Assembly (NCBI GenBank): GCA_005503335.1 | Contig: SCMQ01000008.1 | Coordinates: 1 to 64,000, forward strand | Reading direction: 5' to 3' | Source: Comamonadaceae bacterium 2FH | GTDB lineage: Bacteria; Pseudomonadota; Gammaproteobacteria; Burkholderiales; Burkholderiaceae_C | DNA length: 64,000 nt | Part shown: piece by piece, positions 1-8,044 of the stretch | How positions within the stretch are numbered: position 1 is the first letter of the stretch | Layout of the letters: each line of letters starts with the position of its first letter | The notes under the pieces: model-generated | Told to the model about the DNA's origin: nothing | The model's database searches: none | The model's input: the letters and a program-made list of their open reading frames with translations, nothing else | Position numbers and translations under genes: made by a program

Positions 1-127
1 GGCGATCGCGCTGGAGTCCGGTCGCCTGGTGCTGCAAAAGCCCGCGGCCGAGCTGCTGGCCGACCCGCACATCGAGCGGCTGTTCCTGGGCGGGGCACAG
101 GCGGCGCAGGCAAGCGCCGCCGCATAG
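1..127 (+). CDS. ABC transporter ATP-binding protein, LivF-like (3' end only)
   Basis: Only the last 41 codons are present, read from base 2 to the TAG at 125-127. The visible residues, around ALESGRLVLQ and AAELLADPHIERLFLGG, match the C-terminal end typical of LivF-type ATPases of branched-chain amino acid ABC importers, where a tip-of-domain segment of the form GRIVLEGPAxELLxDPxVxxxYLG is standard. The ATPase core lies outside the window, so substrate and operon partners cannot be stated. A 90-base gap separates it from the MCE transporter operon, which is a separate system. Confidence 0.7.
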   Translation, partial: AIALESGRLVLQKPAAELLADPHIERLFLGGAQAAQASAAA

Positions 128-217
128 CGCCCGCGCCGCCGTGGCGCGGACTGGGGGCTTTGCAGGCGCGGCGCGCGCCAGGCGTTACCATGCCGACACG
201 TCTGGACACATCGCCCC

Positions 218-1342
218 ATGGAGGAACTCACCCCGCGCATCGCCCGCCAGGACAGGCCCGAAGGACCCGCGGTCGGCCTGCTCGGCAGCTGGACCGCCGG
301 GCAGCTGACGCTGCCGGGCGTCTGGAAGGCCGTGGCCGCCAACCTGCGCGCACTGGGCCCGGCCGCGCCGGCGGGCTGGGACTTGAGTGCGCTGCAGAGC
401 CTGGACCACCTGGGCGCCCAGCTGCTGTGGAACCACTGGGGCCGGCGCTGGCCGCAGCGCCTGGAGGCCTCGGCCGAGCAGCGTGCCCTGCTCGAGCGCG
501 TGGCGCGCTTCGCCTGCACCCCGCCGCGCGCCATCCGGCCCGGCCTGGTCGAGCGCCTGGCCCGCCTGGGCGCGCTGCTGGCCGGCATGCTCGACCACCT
601 GCGCGACATCACCATCCTGATCGGCCAGCTGCTGCTGGACGCGCTGCGCCTGGTGCGCGCGCCGCGCCAGGGGCCCTGGCGCGATGTCTCGGGCCATCTC
701 TACCGCATCGGCGCCACGGCCCTGCCCATCACGGCCATGGTGGGCTTTCTGATCGGCGTGGTGCTGGCCTACCTGACCGCGCAGCAACTGCGCCAGTTCG
801 GCGCCAGCGCCTTCATCGTCAACATCCTGGGTCTGTCGCTGATCCGCGAGCTCGGGCCGGTGCTGGCCGCGGTGCTGATCGCCGGCCGCTCGGGCTCGGC
901 GATCACGGCGCAGATCGGCGTGATGCGCGTGACCGAGGAGCTCGACGCGATGCGCGTGATGGGCATTGCGCGCGGCTTCCGCCTGGTGCTGCCGCGCGTG
1001 CTGGCGCTGGCCCTGGCCATGCCGCTGATCACGGTCTGGACCACGCTGGCGGCCCTGGCAGGGGGCATGCTCGCGGCCGACCTTGCGCTCGACGTCACGC
1101 CGGCCTATTTCTTCACCATGCTGCCCAAGGCGGTGAAGGCGGTGAACCTGACCCTGGCCATGTCCAAGGCCGTGGTGTTCGGCGTGCTGATCGCGCTGAT
1201 CGGCTGCCACTATGGCCTGCGCGTCAAGCCCAACACCGAGAGCCTGGGGCGCGGCACCACGGCCTCGGTCGTGACCTCGATCACCATGGTGATCCTGGTC
1301 GACGCGCTGTTCGCGGTGGTGTTCAAGAATGTCGGGATCTAG
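218..1342 (+). CDS. MlaE-family ABC transporter permease with N-terminal STAS-like domain
   Basis: Inner-membrane permease of an MCE-type lipid transporter, 374 residues. The first ~110 residues look like a STAS domain (the stretch DLSALQSLDHLGAQLLW resembles the STAS core). From about residue 130 the protein is a typical MlaE/Ttg2B permease, with the conserved run RELGPVLAAVLIAGRSGSAI followed by MRVTEELDAM and hydrophobic C-terminal helices. Plain MlaE proteins are about 260 residues, so the length fits a STAS-permease fusion, a known variant of the family. It is followed directly by an ATPase, an MCE protein and an auxiliary lipoprotein, forming one operon. The substrate is presumably phospholipid by family, not shown here. 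Confidence 0.9.
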   Translation: MEELTPRIARQDRPEGPAVGLLGSWTAGQLTLPGVWKAVAANLRALGPAAPAGWDLSALQSLDHLGAQLLWNHWGRRWPQRLEASAEQRALLERVARFACTPPRAIRPGLVERLARLGALLAGMLDHLRDITILIGQLLLDALRLVRAPRQGPWRDVSGHLYRIGATALPITAMVGFLIGVVLAYLTAQQLRQFGASAFIVNILGLSLIRELGPVLAAVLIAGRSGSAITAQIGVMRVTEELDAMRVMGIARGFRLVLPRVLALALAMPLITVWTTLAALAGGMLAADLALDVTPAYFFTMLPKAVKAVNLTLAMSKAVVFGVLIALIGCHYGLRVKPNTESLGRGTTASVVTSITMVILVDALFAVVFKNVGI

Positions 1343-1343
1343 C

Positions 1344-2132
1344 ATGAAGGCCGACGCGCCGGTGGTCGAGATCCAGGGCCTGTGGAGCGCCTTCCATGCG
1401 CCGGGCGGCGACCTGGTGGTGCACCGCGACCTGCGGCTGAGCGTGGCGCGCGGCGAGCTGCTGTCCCTGGTCGGCGGCTCGGGCTCGGGCAAGACCGTGC
1501 TGCTGCGCCAGATGCTGGGCCTGGCGACGCCGCTGCGCGGCACGGTCACCGTGCTGGGCCAGCCCGCGGCGCGCCTGGGCCGGCGCGGGGCGGCGAGCCG
1601 GGTCGGCATGCTGTTCCAGCACGGGGCGCTGTTCTCGGCCTTCACGGTGCTGGAGAACATCGCCTTTCCGCTGCGTGAGCTGCAATGCCTGCCCGCGGCG
1701 CTGATCCGCGACGCCGCCATGCTCAAGCTGCAGATGGTGGGCCTGGACGCGAGCCATGCGCACAAGATGCCGGCCCAGCTCTCGGGCGGCATGGTCAAGC
1801 GCGTGGCGCTGGCCCGCGCCCTGATCATGGACCCGCCGCTGTTGCTGCTCGACGAGCCGACGGCCGGCCTGGACCCCGACAGCGCCGACAGCTTCTGCCA
1901 CCTGCTGAGCGCCCTGCATAGGGAACTCGGCTTCACGGTGGTGATGGTCACGCACGACCTGGACACCTTGTTCGAGCTCAGCACGCGCATCGCGGTGCTG
2001 GCCGAGCAGAGGGTCATCGTCAGCGGGAGCGCGCGCGAGGTCGCGGCCTTCCCGCATCCCTTCATTCACGAATTTTTCCTCGGAGACCGCGGGCGGCGCG
2101 CCATGGCCCTGCTCGACGCCGCGCCACCGTAG
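1344..2132 (+). CDS. MlaF-like ABC transporter ATP-binding protein
   Basis: Cytoplasmic ATPase powering the MCE transporter encoded around it. Walker A (GGSGSGKTVLL), the ABC signature (LSGGMVKRVALARAL) and Walker B (LLLLDEPTAGLDP) are all intact, and the LSGGM variant of the signature is typical of MlaF/Ttg2A. An in-frame ATG at 1344 lies one base after the permease stop codon and gives 262 residues. An ATG at 1329 inside the permease gene would add five residues, and neither has a clear Shine-Dalgarno. Tight spacing implies translational coupling with the permease. Confidence 0.9.
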   Translation: MKADAPVVEIQGLWSAFHAPGGDLVVHRDLRLSVARGELLSLVGGSGSGKTVLLRQMLGLATPLRGTVTVLGQPAARLGRRGAASRVGMLFQHGALFSAFTVLENIAFPLRELQCLPAALIRDAAMLKLQMVGLDASHAHKMPAQLSGGMVKRVALARALIMDPPLLLLDEPTAGLDPDSADSFCHLLSALHRELGFTVVMVTHDLDTLFELSTRIAVLAEQRVIVSGSAREVAAFPHPFIHEFFLGDRGRRAMALLDAAPP

Positions 2133-2144
2133 AAAGGACAAGCC

Positions 2145-3059
2145 ATGGAAAACAAGGCCCATGCCCTGATCGCCGGCCTGTTCGTGCTGGGCGTGACCGC
2201 GCTGCTGATCGCGCTGGCGGTCTGGCTCGGACGCGACGGCACCAACCGCCAGCTCTACGAGCTCAGCTCGCGCGAGGCCGTCTCCGGCCTGCAGCCCCAG
2301 GCCACCGTGCGCTTCAAGGGCGTGGCGGTGGGCCGGGTGGTCCACATCGGCTTCGACCCCAAGCTCAAGGGCCATGTGCTGGTGCGCATCGCGGTCGACC
2401 AGGGCACGCCGGTCACCACCACCACCTATGCCGCGCTGGGTTTCCAGGGTGTGACCGGGCTGGCCTTCGTGCAGCTCGACGACAGCGGCGAGTCGACCCA
2501 GCCGCCGCCACCCTTCGAAGGCGGGCTGCCGCGCATCCCCATGCGTCCGGGCATGGTCGGGCGCCTGAGCGAGCAGGGCACGCAGATCCTGCAGCGGCTG
2601 GAGGACACCACGCGCCGGCTCAACGAGCTGCTGCGCCCCGAGAACCAGCAGGCCGTTCTGTCGGCCGTGGTCAGCGCCGACCAGGCCGCGCAGAGCGTGC
2701 GCCAGCTGGCCAGCAGCGTCGACAGCCTGGTGCGCGGCCAGCTGCCCCCGCTGGTGCAGGAGGCGCGCCAGTCCGTGGCCGAGGTGGGCCAGGCGGCGCG
2801 CAAGCTGGGCGAGAAGGGTGGCCTGGTCGAGCAGCTCGGCGCCGGCAGCGCGGCGCTAACGCAAAGCGCGTCCACGCTCAACGCCACCACGCTGCCGCGC
2901 GTGAACCGCGTGGGCGAGGACGCCGCGCGCACCCTGCGCCAGGTGCGGCGCACCGCGAGCAGCCTGGACGAGAATCCGCAAAGCCTGCTGTTCGGCACCG
3001 GCGCCCCGCCGCCCGGTCCCGGCGAGCCCGGCTTTGCCGCCCCCGCATCCGCCCGATGA
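2145..3059 (+). CDS. MlaD-family (MCE domain) protein
   Basis: Periplasmic substrate-binding component of the MCE transporter, 304 residues. It has one N-terminal membrane anchor (about residues 8-28, rich in A/L/V), then an MCE domain at about 40-120 with the signature AVSGLQPQATVRFKGVAVGRV. The rest is a long helical region (about 145-280, rich in Q, L, A and V) like the needle-forming helices of MlaD/PqiB-type proteins. An AGAAAGGACAAGCC-type ribosome site precedes the ATG. It lies 12 bases after the ATPase gene. Its C-terminus is Pro/Gly/Ala-rich and probably disordered. Confidence 0.9.
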   Translation: MENKAHALIAGLFVLGVTALLIALAVWLGRDGTNRQLYELSSREAVSGLQPQATVRFKGVAVGRVVHIGFDPKLKGHVLVRIAVDQGTPVTTTTYAALGFQGVTGLAFVQLDDSGESTQPPPPFEGGLPRIPMRPGMVGRLSEQGTQILQRLEDTTRRLNELLRPENQQAVLSAVVSADQAAQSVRQLASSVDSLVRGQLPPLVQEARQSVAEVGQAARKLGEKGGLVEQLGAGSAALTQSASTLNATTLPRVNRVGEDAARTLRQVRRTASSLDENPQSLLFGTGAPPPGPGEPGFAAPASAR

Positions 3060-3703
3060 AGAGCCCGCCCATGACCACCGCCATCCCCGCCTTCCGTCTT
3101 CGCGCCCGCGGCCCGGCCCTGGCCCTGCTGCTGGCCGCCGCCCTGGGCGGCTGCGCCCTGCCGGCCAAGCCGCAGCGGCCGGCGCTCTACGATTTCGGAC
3201 CTGGCCCGCTGAGCGCCCCGGCCGCTGCCCAGGCCGCGAAGCCGCCCCTGGTGCTGACCGAGGTCGAGGCGCCCGCGGCGCTGGACAGCGGCGCGCTGCT
3301 GTACCGGCTGGCTTATGCCGACGCCCAGCAGCTGCGTCCCTATGCCCAGGCGCGCTGGACCATGCCGCCCGCCCAGCTGCTGCGCCAGCGCCTGCGCGAG
3401 GCGCTGAGCCGCCAGCGCCCGGTGCTCAACGCGGGCGAGGGTGGCGCCGCGCTGCTGCTGCGCGTCGAGCTCGAGGAGTTCAGCCAGCTGTTCGAGGCGC
3501 CCGAGCGCAGCCAGGGCCTGGTGCGCCTGCGCGCCTCGCTGCTCGAGACCCAGGCGGGGCGCGAGCAGCTGCTGGCCCAGCGCAGCGTGGTGGTGCAGCG
3601 CCCCGCGGCCAGCGCCGACGCGCCGGGCGGCGTGCGCGCCCTCACCGAGGCGACGGACGCGGCGGTGGAAGAGTTGCTGCGCTGGCTGGAGCCGCTGCGC
3701 TGA
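3056..3703 (+). CDS. ABC-type transport auxiliary lipoprotein (PqiC/ABC_trans_aux family)
   Basis: Predicted outer-membrane lipoprotein, 215 residues. A signal peptide with hydrophobic core (LALLLAAAL) ends in the lipobox LGGC, followed by a family-typical body that includes YDFGPGPL and RPYAQARWTMPPAQLL. Such lipoproteins accompany MCE systems and are thought to dock the transporter to the outer membrane. The ATG at 3056 overlaps the MlaD-like stop codon in ATGA fashion. A second ATG at 3071 would give a shorter signal peptide and cannot be excluded. It is the last gene of the four-gene operon. Confidence 0.85.
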   Translation: MKSPPMTTAIPAFRLRARGPALALLLAAALGGCALPAKPQRPALYDFGPGPLSAPAAAQAAKPPLVLTEVEAPAALDSGALLYRLAYADAQQLRPYAQARWTMPPAQLLRQRLREALSRQRPVLNAGEGGAALLLRVELEEFSQLFEAPERSQGLVRLRASLLETQAGREQLLAQRSVVVQRPAASADAPGGVRALTEATDAAVEELLRWLEPLR

Positions 3704-3745
3704 CGCCGGGCGCTCAGACCGGCGCCGGGCCGGCTACAGGGGCCA

Positions 3746-4381
3746 TCAGCCCGCGCCCAGCACCGGGAACAGCTTGTGCAGGCCGTCGCTCATCACCTCG
3801 ACCGCGAGCGCGGCGAGGATCAGGCCCATCAGGCGGGTCATGACGTTGATGCCGGTCTGGCCCAGCACGCGCGCGATCGGCCCGGCCAGCGAGAAGCACA
3901 GGGCCGTGGCCACGCCGATCACCGCGCCGTAGCCGACCAGCAGGCCCAACTGCAGCAGGGTCTTGGCCTTGTCGGCGTAGATCACCACGGTGGACATGGT
4001 GGCCGGCCCGGTCAGCAGCGGGATGGTCAGCGGCACGACGGCGATGCTGGCCCCGACGGCGGCCTTTTCCTCGGCGCTGTGCACCTCCTCGGCATTGGCC
4101 TTGGCCTCGGCGGGCTGGGCATTGAGCATGGACAGGGCGGCCGTCAGCAGCAGCATGCCGCCGCCGACCTGGAAGCTGGCCAGCGAGATGCTGAAGAACT
4201 CGAGGATCTGCAGGCCCAGCAGGGCGCTGGCGGCGATCACGGCGAAGGCGCTGAACGAGGACACCAGCACCGTGCGTCGCCGCTGGGCGCGGCTGAAGCC
4301 CTGCGTGTAGTGGATGAAGAAGGGTACGCAGGCCAGCGGGTTGACGATGGCCAGCAGCGTGATCAGCGGTTTGAAGTCCAT
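3746..4381 (-). CDS. MarC family integral membrane protein
   Basis: A 211-residue polytopic membrane protein of the MarC/UPF0056 family. It shows the family start FKPLITLLAIVNPLACVPFF, six predicted hydrophobic segments, and the conserved PLTIPLLTGPATMSTVVIYAD motif in the middle. Length matches the family. The function of MarC proteins is unsettled: early links to multiple antibiotic resistance were not upheld. It is convergent with the MCE operon and only 24 bases from the next minus-strand gene, so it may be co-transcribed with the SDR gene. Confidence 0.88.
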   Translation of the reverse strand: MDFKPLITLLAIVNPLACVPFFIHYTQGFSRAQRRRTVLVSSFSAFAVIAASALLGLQILEFFSISLASFQVGGGMLLLTAALSMLNAQPAEAKANAEEVHSAEEKAAVGASIAVVPLTIPLLTGPATMSTVVIYADKAKTLLQLGLLVGYGAVIGVATALCFSLAGPIARVLGQTGINVMTRLMGLILAALAVEVMSDGLHKLFPVLGAG

Positions 4382-4405
4382 GCGGCGATTGTGACGCGGC
4401 GCGCC

Positions 4406-5152
4406 CTAGCGGCCCCCGGACACGTCGAGCAGCGACATGGTGGTGTAGCTGGCTTCTTCCGACAGCAGCCAGACGATGGCCTGGGCCACCTCCTCGGCCT
4501 GGCCGCCGCGCTGCATGGGCACCTGGTGCGCGAGCTCGCGCACGCGGTCGGGCAGGCCGCCCGAGGCGTGGATCTCGGTCGCTATCAGGCCCGGGCGCAC
4601 CGCGTTCACGCGTATGCCCTCGGCGGCGACCTCCTTGGCCAAGCCTATCGTGAAGGCGTCGATCGCGCCCTTGGCCGCCGCGTAGTCCAGGTACTGGCCC
4701 GGCGCGCCCAGTCTCGCGGCCGCGCTCGAGAGGTTGACGATGGCGCCGCCCTGGCCACCGTGGCGCCGGCTCATGCGCCGCACGGCCTCGCGCGCGCACA
4801 GCAGCGAGCCGATCACGTTGATGTCGAACATGCGCTTCCAGCGGGCCACGCCCATCTCGTCCAGCCGCGCCGTGACGTCGACCACGCCGGCGTTGTTGAC
4901 CAGGCCCGTGAGGCGGCCGAGCTCGGCGTCGATGCGCGCGAACATGGCCAGCACCTGGGCCTCGTCGGCCACGTCGGCCTGCACCGCCAGCGCGCGCCCG
5001 CCGGCGGCGCGGATCTCGCCGACCAAGGCCTCGGCGGCCCCGGCCTGCGCCGCGTAATTCACCGCCACGGCCCAGCCCCTTTGCGCGCCCAGCCGTACCG
5101 TGGCCGCGCCTATGCCCCGGCTGCCGCCGGTGACCAGCAATACCTTGTCCAA
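4406..5152 (-). CDS. SDR family oxidoreductase
   Basis: Short-chain dehydrogenase/reductase, 248 residues. The Rossmann cofactor motif GGSRGIG is at the N-terminus, NNAG follows, and the catalytic Ser and YAAAK (Tyr-x3-Lys) are intact. The start is TTG at 5152: an AGGAGA ribosome site lies six bases upstream, and the protein then begins directly at the first beta strand (DKVLLVTGG), as in other family members. A longer reading frame exists upstream but has no family similarity. Substrate is unknown; NAD(P)(H) dependence is by family. Divergent from the isomerase gene, 77 bases away. Confidence 0.88.
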   Translation of the reverse strand: MDKVLLVTGGSRGIGAATVRLGAQRGWAVAVNYAAQAGAAEALVGEIRAAGGRALAVQADVADEAQVLAMFARIDAELGRLTGLVNNAGVVDVTARLDEMGVARWKRMFDINVIGSLLCAREAVRRMSRRHGGQGGAIVNLSSAAARLGAPGQYLDYAAAKGAIDAFTIGLAKEVAAEGIRVNAVRPGLIATEIHASGGLPDRVRELAHQVPMQRGGQAEEVAQAIVWLLSEEASYTTMSLLDVSGGR

Positions 5153-5229
5153 GACCTGTCTCCTGCAGAATCTGCGCCGTGCGGTTAAAACAGCGGCTTT
5201 GCGCACCTTACACCAACGAGGAGAAGAGC

Positions 5230-5829
5230 TTGAGTCGCACAGTGGACTATTACTTCGCACCGCAGAGCCCCTGGACCTACCTGGGCCACGAGCGCTTCGC
5301 GGCCCTGCTGCGCGCCACGGGCGCCGGCGTGCGCGTGCGGCCGGTGGACCTGGGCCAGGTGTTCCCGGTCTCGGGCGGCCTGCCGCTGCCCAAGCGCGCG
5401 CCGCAGCGCCAGGCCTACCGCCTGCTCGAGCTCAAGCGCTTCTCGGAGCACCTGCACGCGCCGCTGAACCCCCAGCCGCGCTATTTCCCGGTGTCGGGCG
5501 ACGATGCGGCGCGGCTGATCATCGCGGTCGACGAGCGCGACGGCAGCGCCGCCGCGATGAAGATCACGGGCGCCATCCTGGCCGCGGTCTGGGCGCAGGA
5601 GCGCCACATCGCCGACGACAAGGTGCTGGCCGAGCTGCTGGCCGAGCAGGGCCTGGACCCGGCGCGGCTCGAGCAGTCGCACAGCCAGGCGGTGCAGGAG
5701 CGCTACGAGCGCGACACCCAGGAGGCCATCACCGCAGGCGTGTTCGGCGCGCCCAGCTATGTGATCGACGGCGAAATTTTCTGGGGCCAGGACCGGCTCG
5801 ACTTCGTCGAGCGCAAACTCCGTTCCTGA
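5230..5829 (+). CDS. 2-hydroxychromene-2-carboxylate isomerase-like (DsbA superfamily)
   Basis: A 199-residue thioredoxin-fold protein of the HCCA isomerase/kappa-GST group. The N-terminal YYFAPQSPWTYLG carries the family's Ser in place of the DsbA CxxC, and the C-terminal VFGAPSYVIDGEIFWGQDRL is a hallmark. The TTG at 5230 is chosen because GAGGAG lies six bases upstream and the protein then begins at the first strand (SRTVDYYF). An ATG at 5179 has no such site. Family members isomerise aromatic degradation intermediates or conjugate glutathione; the actual substrate here is unknown. Confidence 0.85.
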   Translation: MSRTVDYYFAPQSPWTYLGHERFAALLRATGAGVRVRPVDLGQVFPVSGGLPLPKRAPQRQAYRLLELKRFSEHLHAPLNPQPRYFPVSGDDAARLIIAVDERDGSAAAMKITGAILAAVWAQERHIADDKVLAELLAEQGLDPARLEQSHSQAVQERYERDTQEAITAGVFGAPSYVIDGEIFWGQDRLDFVERKLRS

Positions 5830-5868
5830 ACCCGTTTTCACCAAGCCTTTCTCAAAAGGAGCATCCGC

Positions 5869-6558
5869 ATGGGCCAATTCATCGATCTCAGCGCCGCCGA
5901 CGGCAGCCGCATCCCCGCCTACGTGGCTCAGCCCGCGGGCACGCCCAAGGGCGCCGTCGTGGTGCTGCAGGAGATCTTCGGCGTCAACTCGCATATCCGC
6001 GCTGTGGCCGACGGCTACGCGGCCGAGGGCTACCTCGCGGTGGCGCCGGCCACCTTCCAGCGTGTCAAGCCCGGCGTCGAGCTCGGCTACAGCGAGGCCG
6101 ACATGGGCGAGGGCTTCGGCTACAAGACCGCCGTCGAGGCCCTGCCCGCGCCCGGCGTGATGCAGGACATCCAGGCTGCCATCGACCATGCGGCCAAGGC
6201 CGGCGGCGGCAAGGTCGGCATCGTCGGCTACTGCTGGGGCGGCCTGCTGACCTGGCGCGCGGCCTGCACGCTCAGCGGCCTTTCCGCGGCCGTGCCCTAC
6301 TACGGCGGCGGCATGACCGGCGAGCAGGAGGCGGCGCGCCAGCCCAAGGTGCCGGTGCTCGCGCATTTCGGCGACCAGGACCACTGGATCCCGCTCGACA
6401 GCGTGGAAGCCTTCAAGCAGGCCCAGCCCGGCGTGCAGGTGCAGGTCTACCACGCGAACCATGGCTTCAACTGCGACCAGCGCGGCTCCTACGACGCCGC
6501 CGCGGCCCAGCTGGCGCGCGAGCGCACCCTGGCCTTCTTCGCCCAGCACCTGGGTTGA
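5869..6558 (+). CDS. Dienelactone hydrolase family protein
   Basis: A 229-residue alpha/beta hydrolase of the dienelactone hydrolase family. The nucleophile elbow is GYCWGG, with Cys as nucleophile as in carboxymethylenebutenolidase. The acid and base are visible in FGDQDHWIP and the NHGF motif near the C-terminus. An AAGGAGCATCCGC site precedes the ATG. The family opens dienelactones in chlorocatechol pathways, but many genomic copies are general hydrolases and no aromatic pathway genes surround this one. It lies 39 bases after the isomerase gene, so the two may form a small operon. Confidence 0.88.
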   Translation: MGQFIDLSAADGSRIPAYVAQPAGTPKGAVVVLQEIFGVNSHIRAVADGYAAEGYLAVAPATFQRVKPGVELGYSEADMGEGFGYKTAVEALPAPGVMQDIQAAIDHAAKAGGGKVGIVGYCWGGLLTWRAACTLSGLSAAVPYYGGGMTGEQEAARQPKVPVLAHFGDQDHWIPLDSVEAFKQAQPGVQVQVYHANHGFNCDQRGSYDAAAAQLARERTLAFFAQHLG

Positions 6559-6565
6559 GCGTTCT

Positions 6566-7453
6566 TCAGGCCAGGCGCCAGCGCTCCTCCAGAAAGGCCA
6601 GCAAGGCCTTGAGCGCGGCGCTGTTGTGGCGGCGCTGGGCGTAGACGGCGTGCAGCCAGACGTCGCGCTGCGAGTGGCCGTACAGCACCGCCTGTAGCGC
6701 TCCGCTGTCCAGGTGTGGCTGGACCAGCAGGCGAGGCAGGCAAACCACGCCAAGGCCGTACAGCGCTGCGCTGACCAGGGGCGCAGCGTCGGTTGCGTCC
6801 ATGCGGCTCTTGAGCGGCACCACATGGGGCTCGCCGTCGACCTCGAAGCGCCATTCGGGGCTGGGGCCGAGCAGCGAATAGGTCAGGGCGTCGTGCTCGG
6901 CCAGGTCGTCGGGATGGGCCGGCAGGCCGCGTTCCTCCCAGTAGCGCGGCGCGGCCGCCACGACGAAGTCGACCCGCTGCAGCTTGCGCGCGATCACGTT
7001 GGGGTCGGCAATGCGGCCCACGCGCAGGGCCAGATCCACGCCTTCTTCGACCAGGTCGATCAACCGGTTGCTCAGGTGCAGGCTCAGGCTCACGGCCGGG
7101 TGGCGCTGCATGAACTCGGCCATCAGCTGCGGCAGCGCTGTCTGCGTCAGGCCATGCGGTGCGCTGACGCGCAGCCGCCCCGAGGGCTGGCGCGCGCGCT
7201 GCTGCAGTTCGTCGCGCGTGAGCTCGACCATCTCCACCAACGGCCCGCTGCGCTCGAGCAGCAGGCGACCGGCGTCGGTCAGGGTCACGGTGCGCGTGCT
7301 GCGGTTGAACAGGCGAACGCCGAAGCGCGCCTCGAGTTCGGCCACGTATTTGCTGACGTTGGCCTTGGAGACGTCGAGGCCGCGCGCGGCGGCGGAGAAG
7401 CTGCCGCGCAGGGCGACTTCGCGAAAGGTCTTGATGAGATCGAGCGAGTCCAT
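6566..7453 (-). CDS. LysR family transcriptional regulator
   Basis: A 295-residue LysR-type regulator. The N-terminal winged HTH (residues ~1-60: LIKTFREVALRGSFSAAARGLDVSKANVSKYV) is followed by a linker helix and a two-lobe effector-binding domain. It resembles the YafC/DmlR-like subgroup, recognisable by GRLRVSAPHGL and the RxxDLALRVGRI stretch. It converges on the dienelactone hydrolase gene and diverges from the DUF4148 gene. A TTTC-N7-GAAA palindrome abuts its start codon and probably mediates autoregulation. Target genes and effector are unknown. Confidence 0.92.
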   Translation of the reverse strand: MDSLDLIKTFREVALRGSFSAAARGLDVSKANVSKYVAELEARFGVRLFNRSTRTVTLTDAGRLLLERSGPLVEMVELTRDELQQRARQPSGRLRVSAPHGLTQTALPQLMAEFMQRHPAVSLSLHLSNRLIDLVEEGVDLALRVGRIADPNVIARKLQRVDFVVAAAPRYWEERGLPAHPDDLAEHDALTYSLLGPSPEWRFEVDGEPHVVPLKSRMDATDAAPLVSAALYGLGVVCLPRLLVQPHLDSGALQAVLYGHSQRDVWLHAVYAQRRHNSAALKALLAFLEERWRLA

Positions 7454-7472
7454 TGTTTCCTGAATCGAAACA
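7454..7472. promoter_or_regulatory. Putative LysR-type operator palindrome
   Basis: A perfect 6-7-6 palindrome, TGTTTC-N7-GAAACA, containing the LTTR T-N11-A core. It begins one base upstream of the LysR start codon (CAT at 7451-7453 on the plus strand). This position fits autorepression; regulation of the divergent DUF4148 gene is also possible. A separate GGGCGG/CCGCCC hairpin follows at 7473-7491. Confidence 0.55.
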
Positions 7473-7655
7473 GGGCGGTTCGGTTCCGCCCCGTTGAAAG
7501 CCGCAACTTGTCACGCATCTGTCATTCACAGGGAGTGCAGGCTTTGCAACCCTGAATGAATCGAATGGCCGGCGCATGCGTCGCCACCGCGTGATCATGC
7601 CCGCGCCGGCTCCCGGTTCAGAACCAGTCGTTCATGACCCTAGAAAGGAAACACC

Positions 7656-7979
7656 ATGCAATCCGCCAAGTTCGTCGCCGCATCCCTGATCGCCCTGTCC
7701 ACCCTGGCCGGCAGCGCCTTCGCCGCCGAAGCCCAGCGTCCTGTCGGCGACGTGGAACTGCAAGTCGGCGTGGCGCCGTCCACCAGCGAGCGCACGCGCG
7801 CCCAGGTCCAGGCCGAATATCTGGCCGCGCGCGCCGCGGGCCAGCTGCCCGAGGCCGGCGATGTCGCCGAAATCGAGGTGCCGTCCGGCCCCGGCAACAA
7901 GACCCGCGCCGAAGTGCGCGCCGAGTATTTCCAGGCCCTGAAGACGGGCGCCCTGCCCCAGGTCGGCGAGCACGCCTGA
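7656..7979 (+). CDS. DUF4148 domain-containing small secreted protein
   Basis: A 107-residue protein with a Sec signal peptide (cleavage near SAFAAEA). Two copies of the short DUF4148 motif, RTRAQVQAEYLAARAAGQLP and KTRAEVRAEYFQALKTGALP, suggest an internal duplication. The family is common and often multicopy in Burkholderiales; its function is not established. A good AGAAAGGAAAC ribosome site precedes the ATG. It is divergent from the LysR gene and stands alone. Confidence 0.85.
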   Translation: MQSAKFVAASLIALSTLAGSAFAAEAQRPVGDVELQVGVAPSTSERTRAQVQAEYLAARAAGQLPEAGDVAEIEVPSGPGNKTRAEVRAEYFQALKTGALPQVGEHA

Positions 7980-8044
7980 AGCTTCTTCCATGGCGCGCAG
8001 ACCGGCGCCGGGCCGAAGCGCGGGGGCCGATGGCCTCAGCGGCC

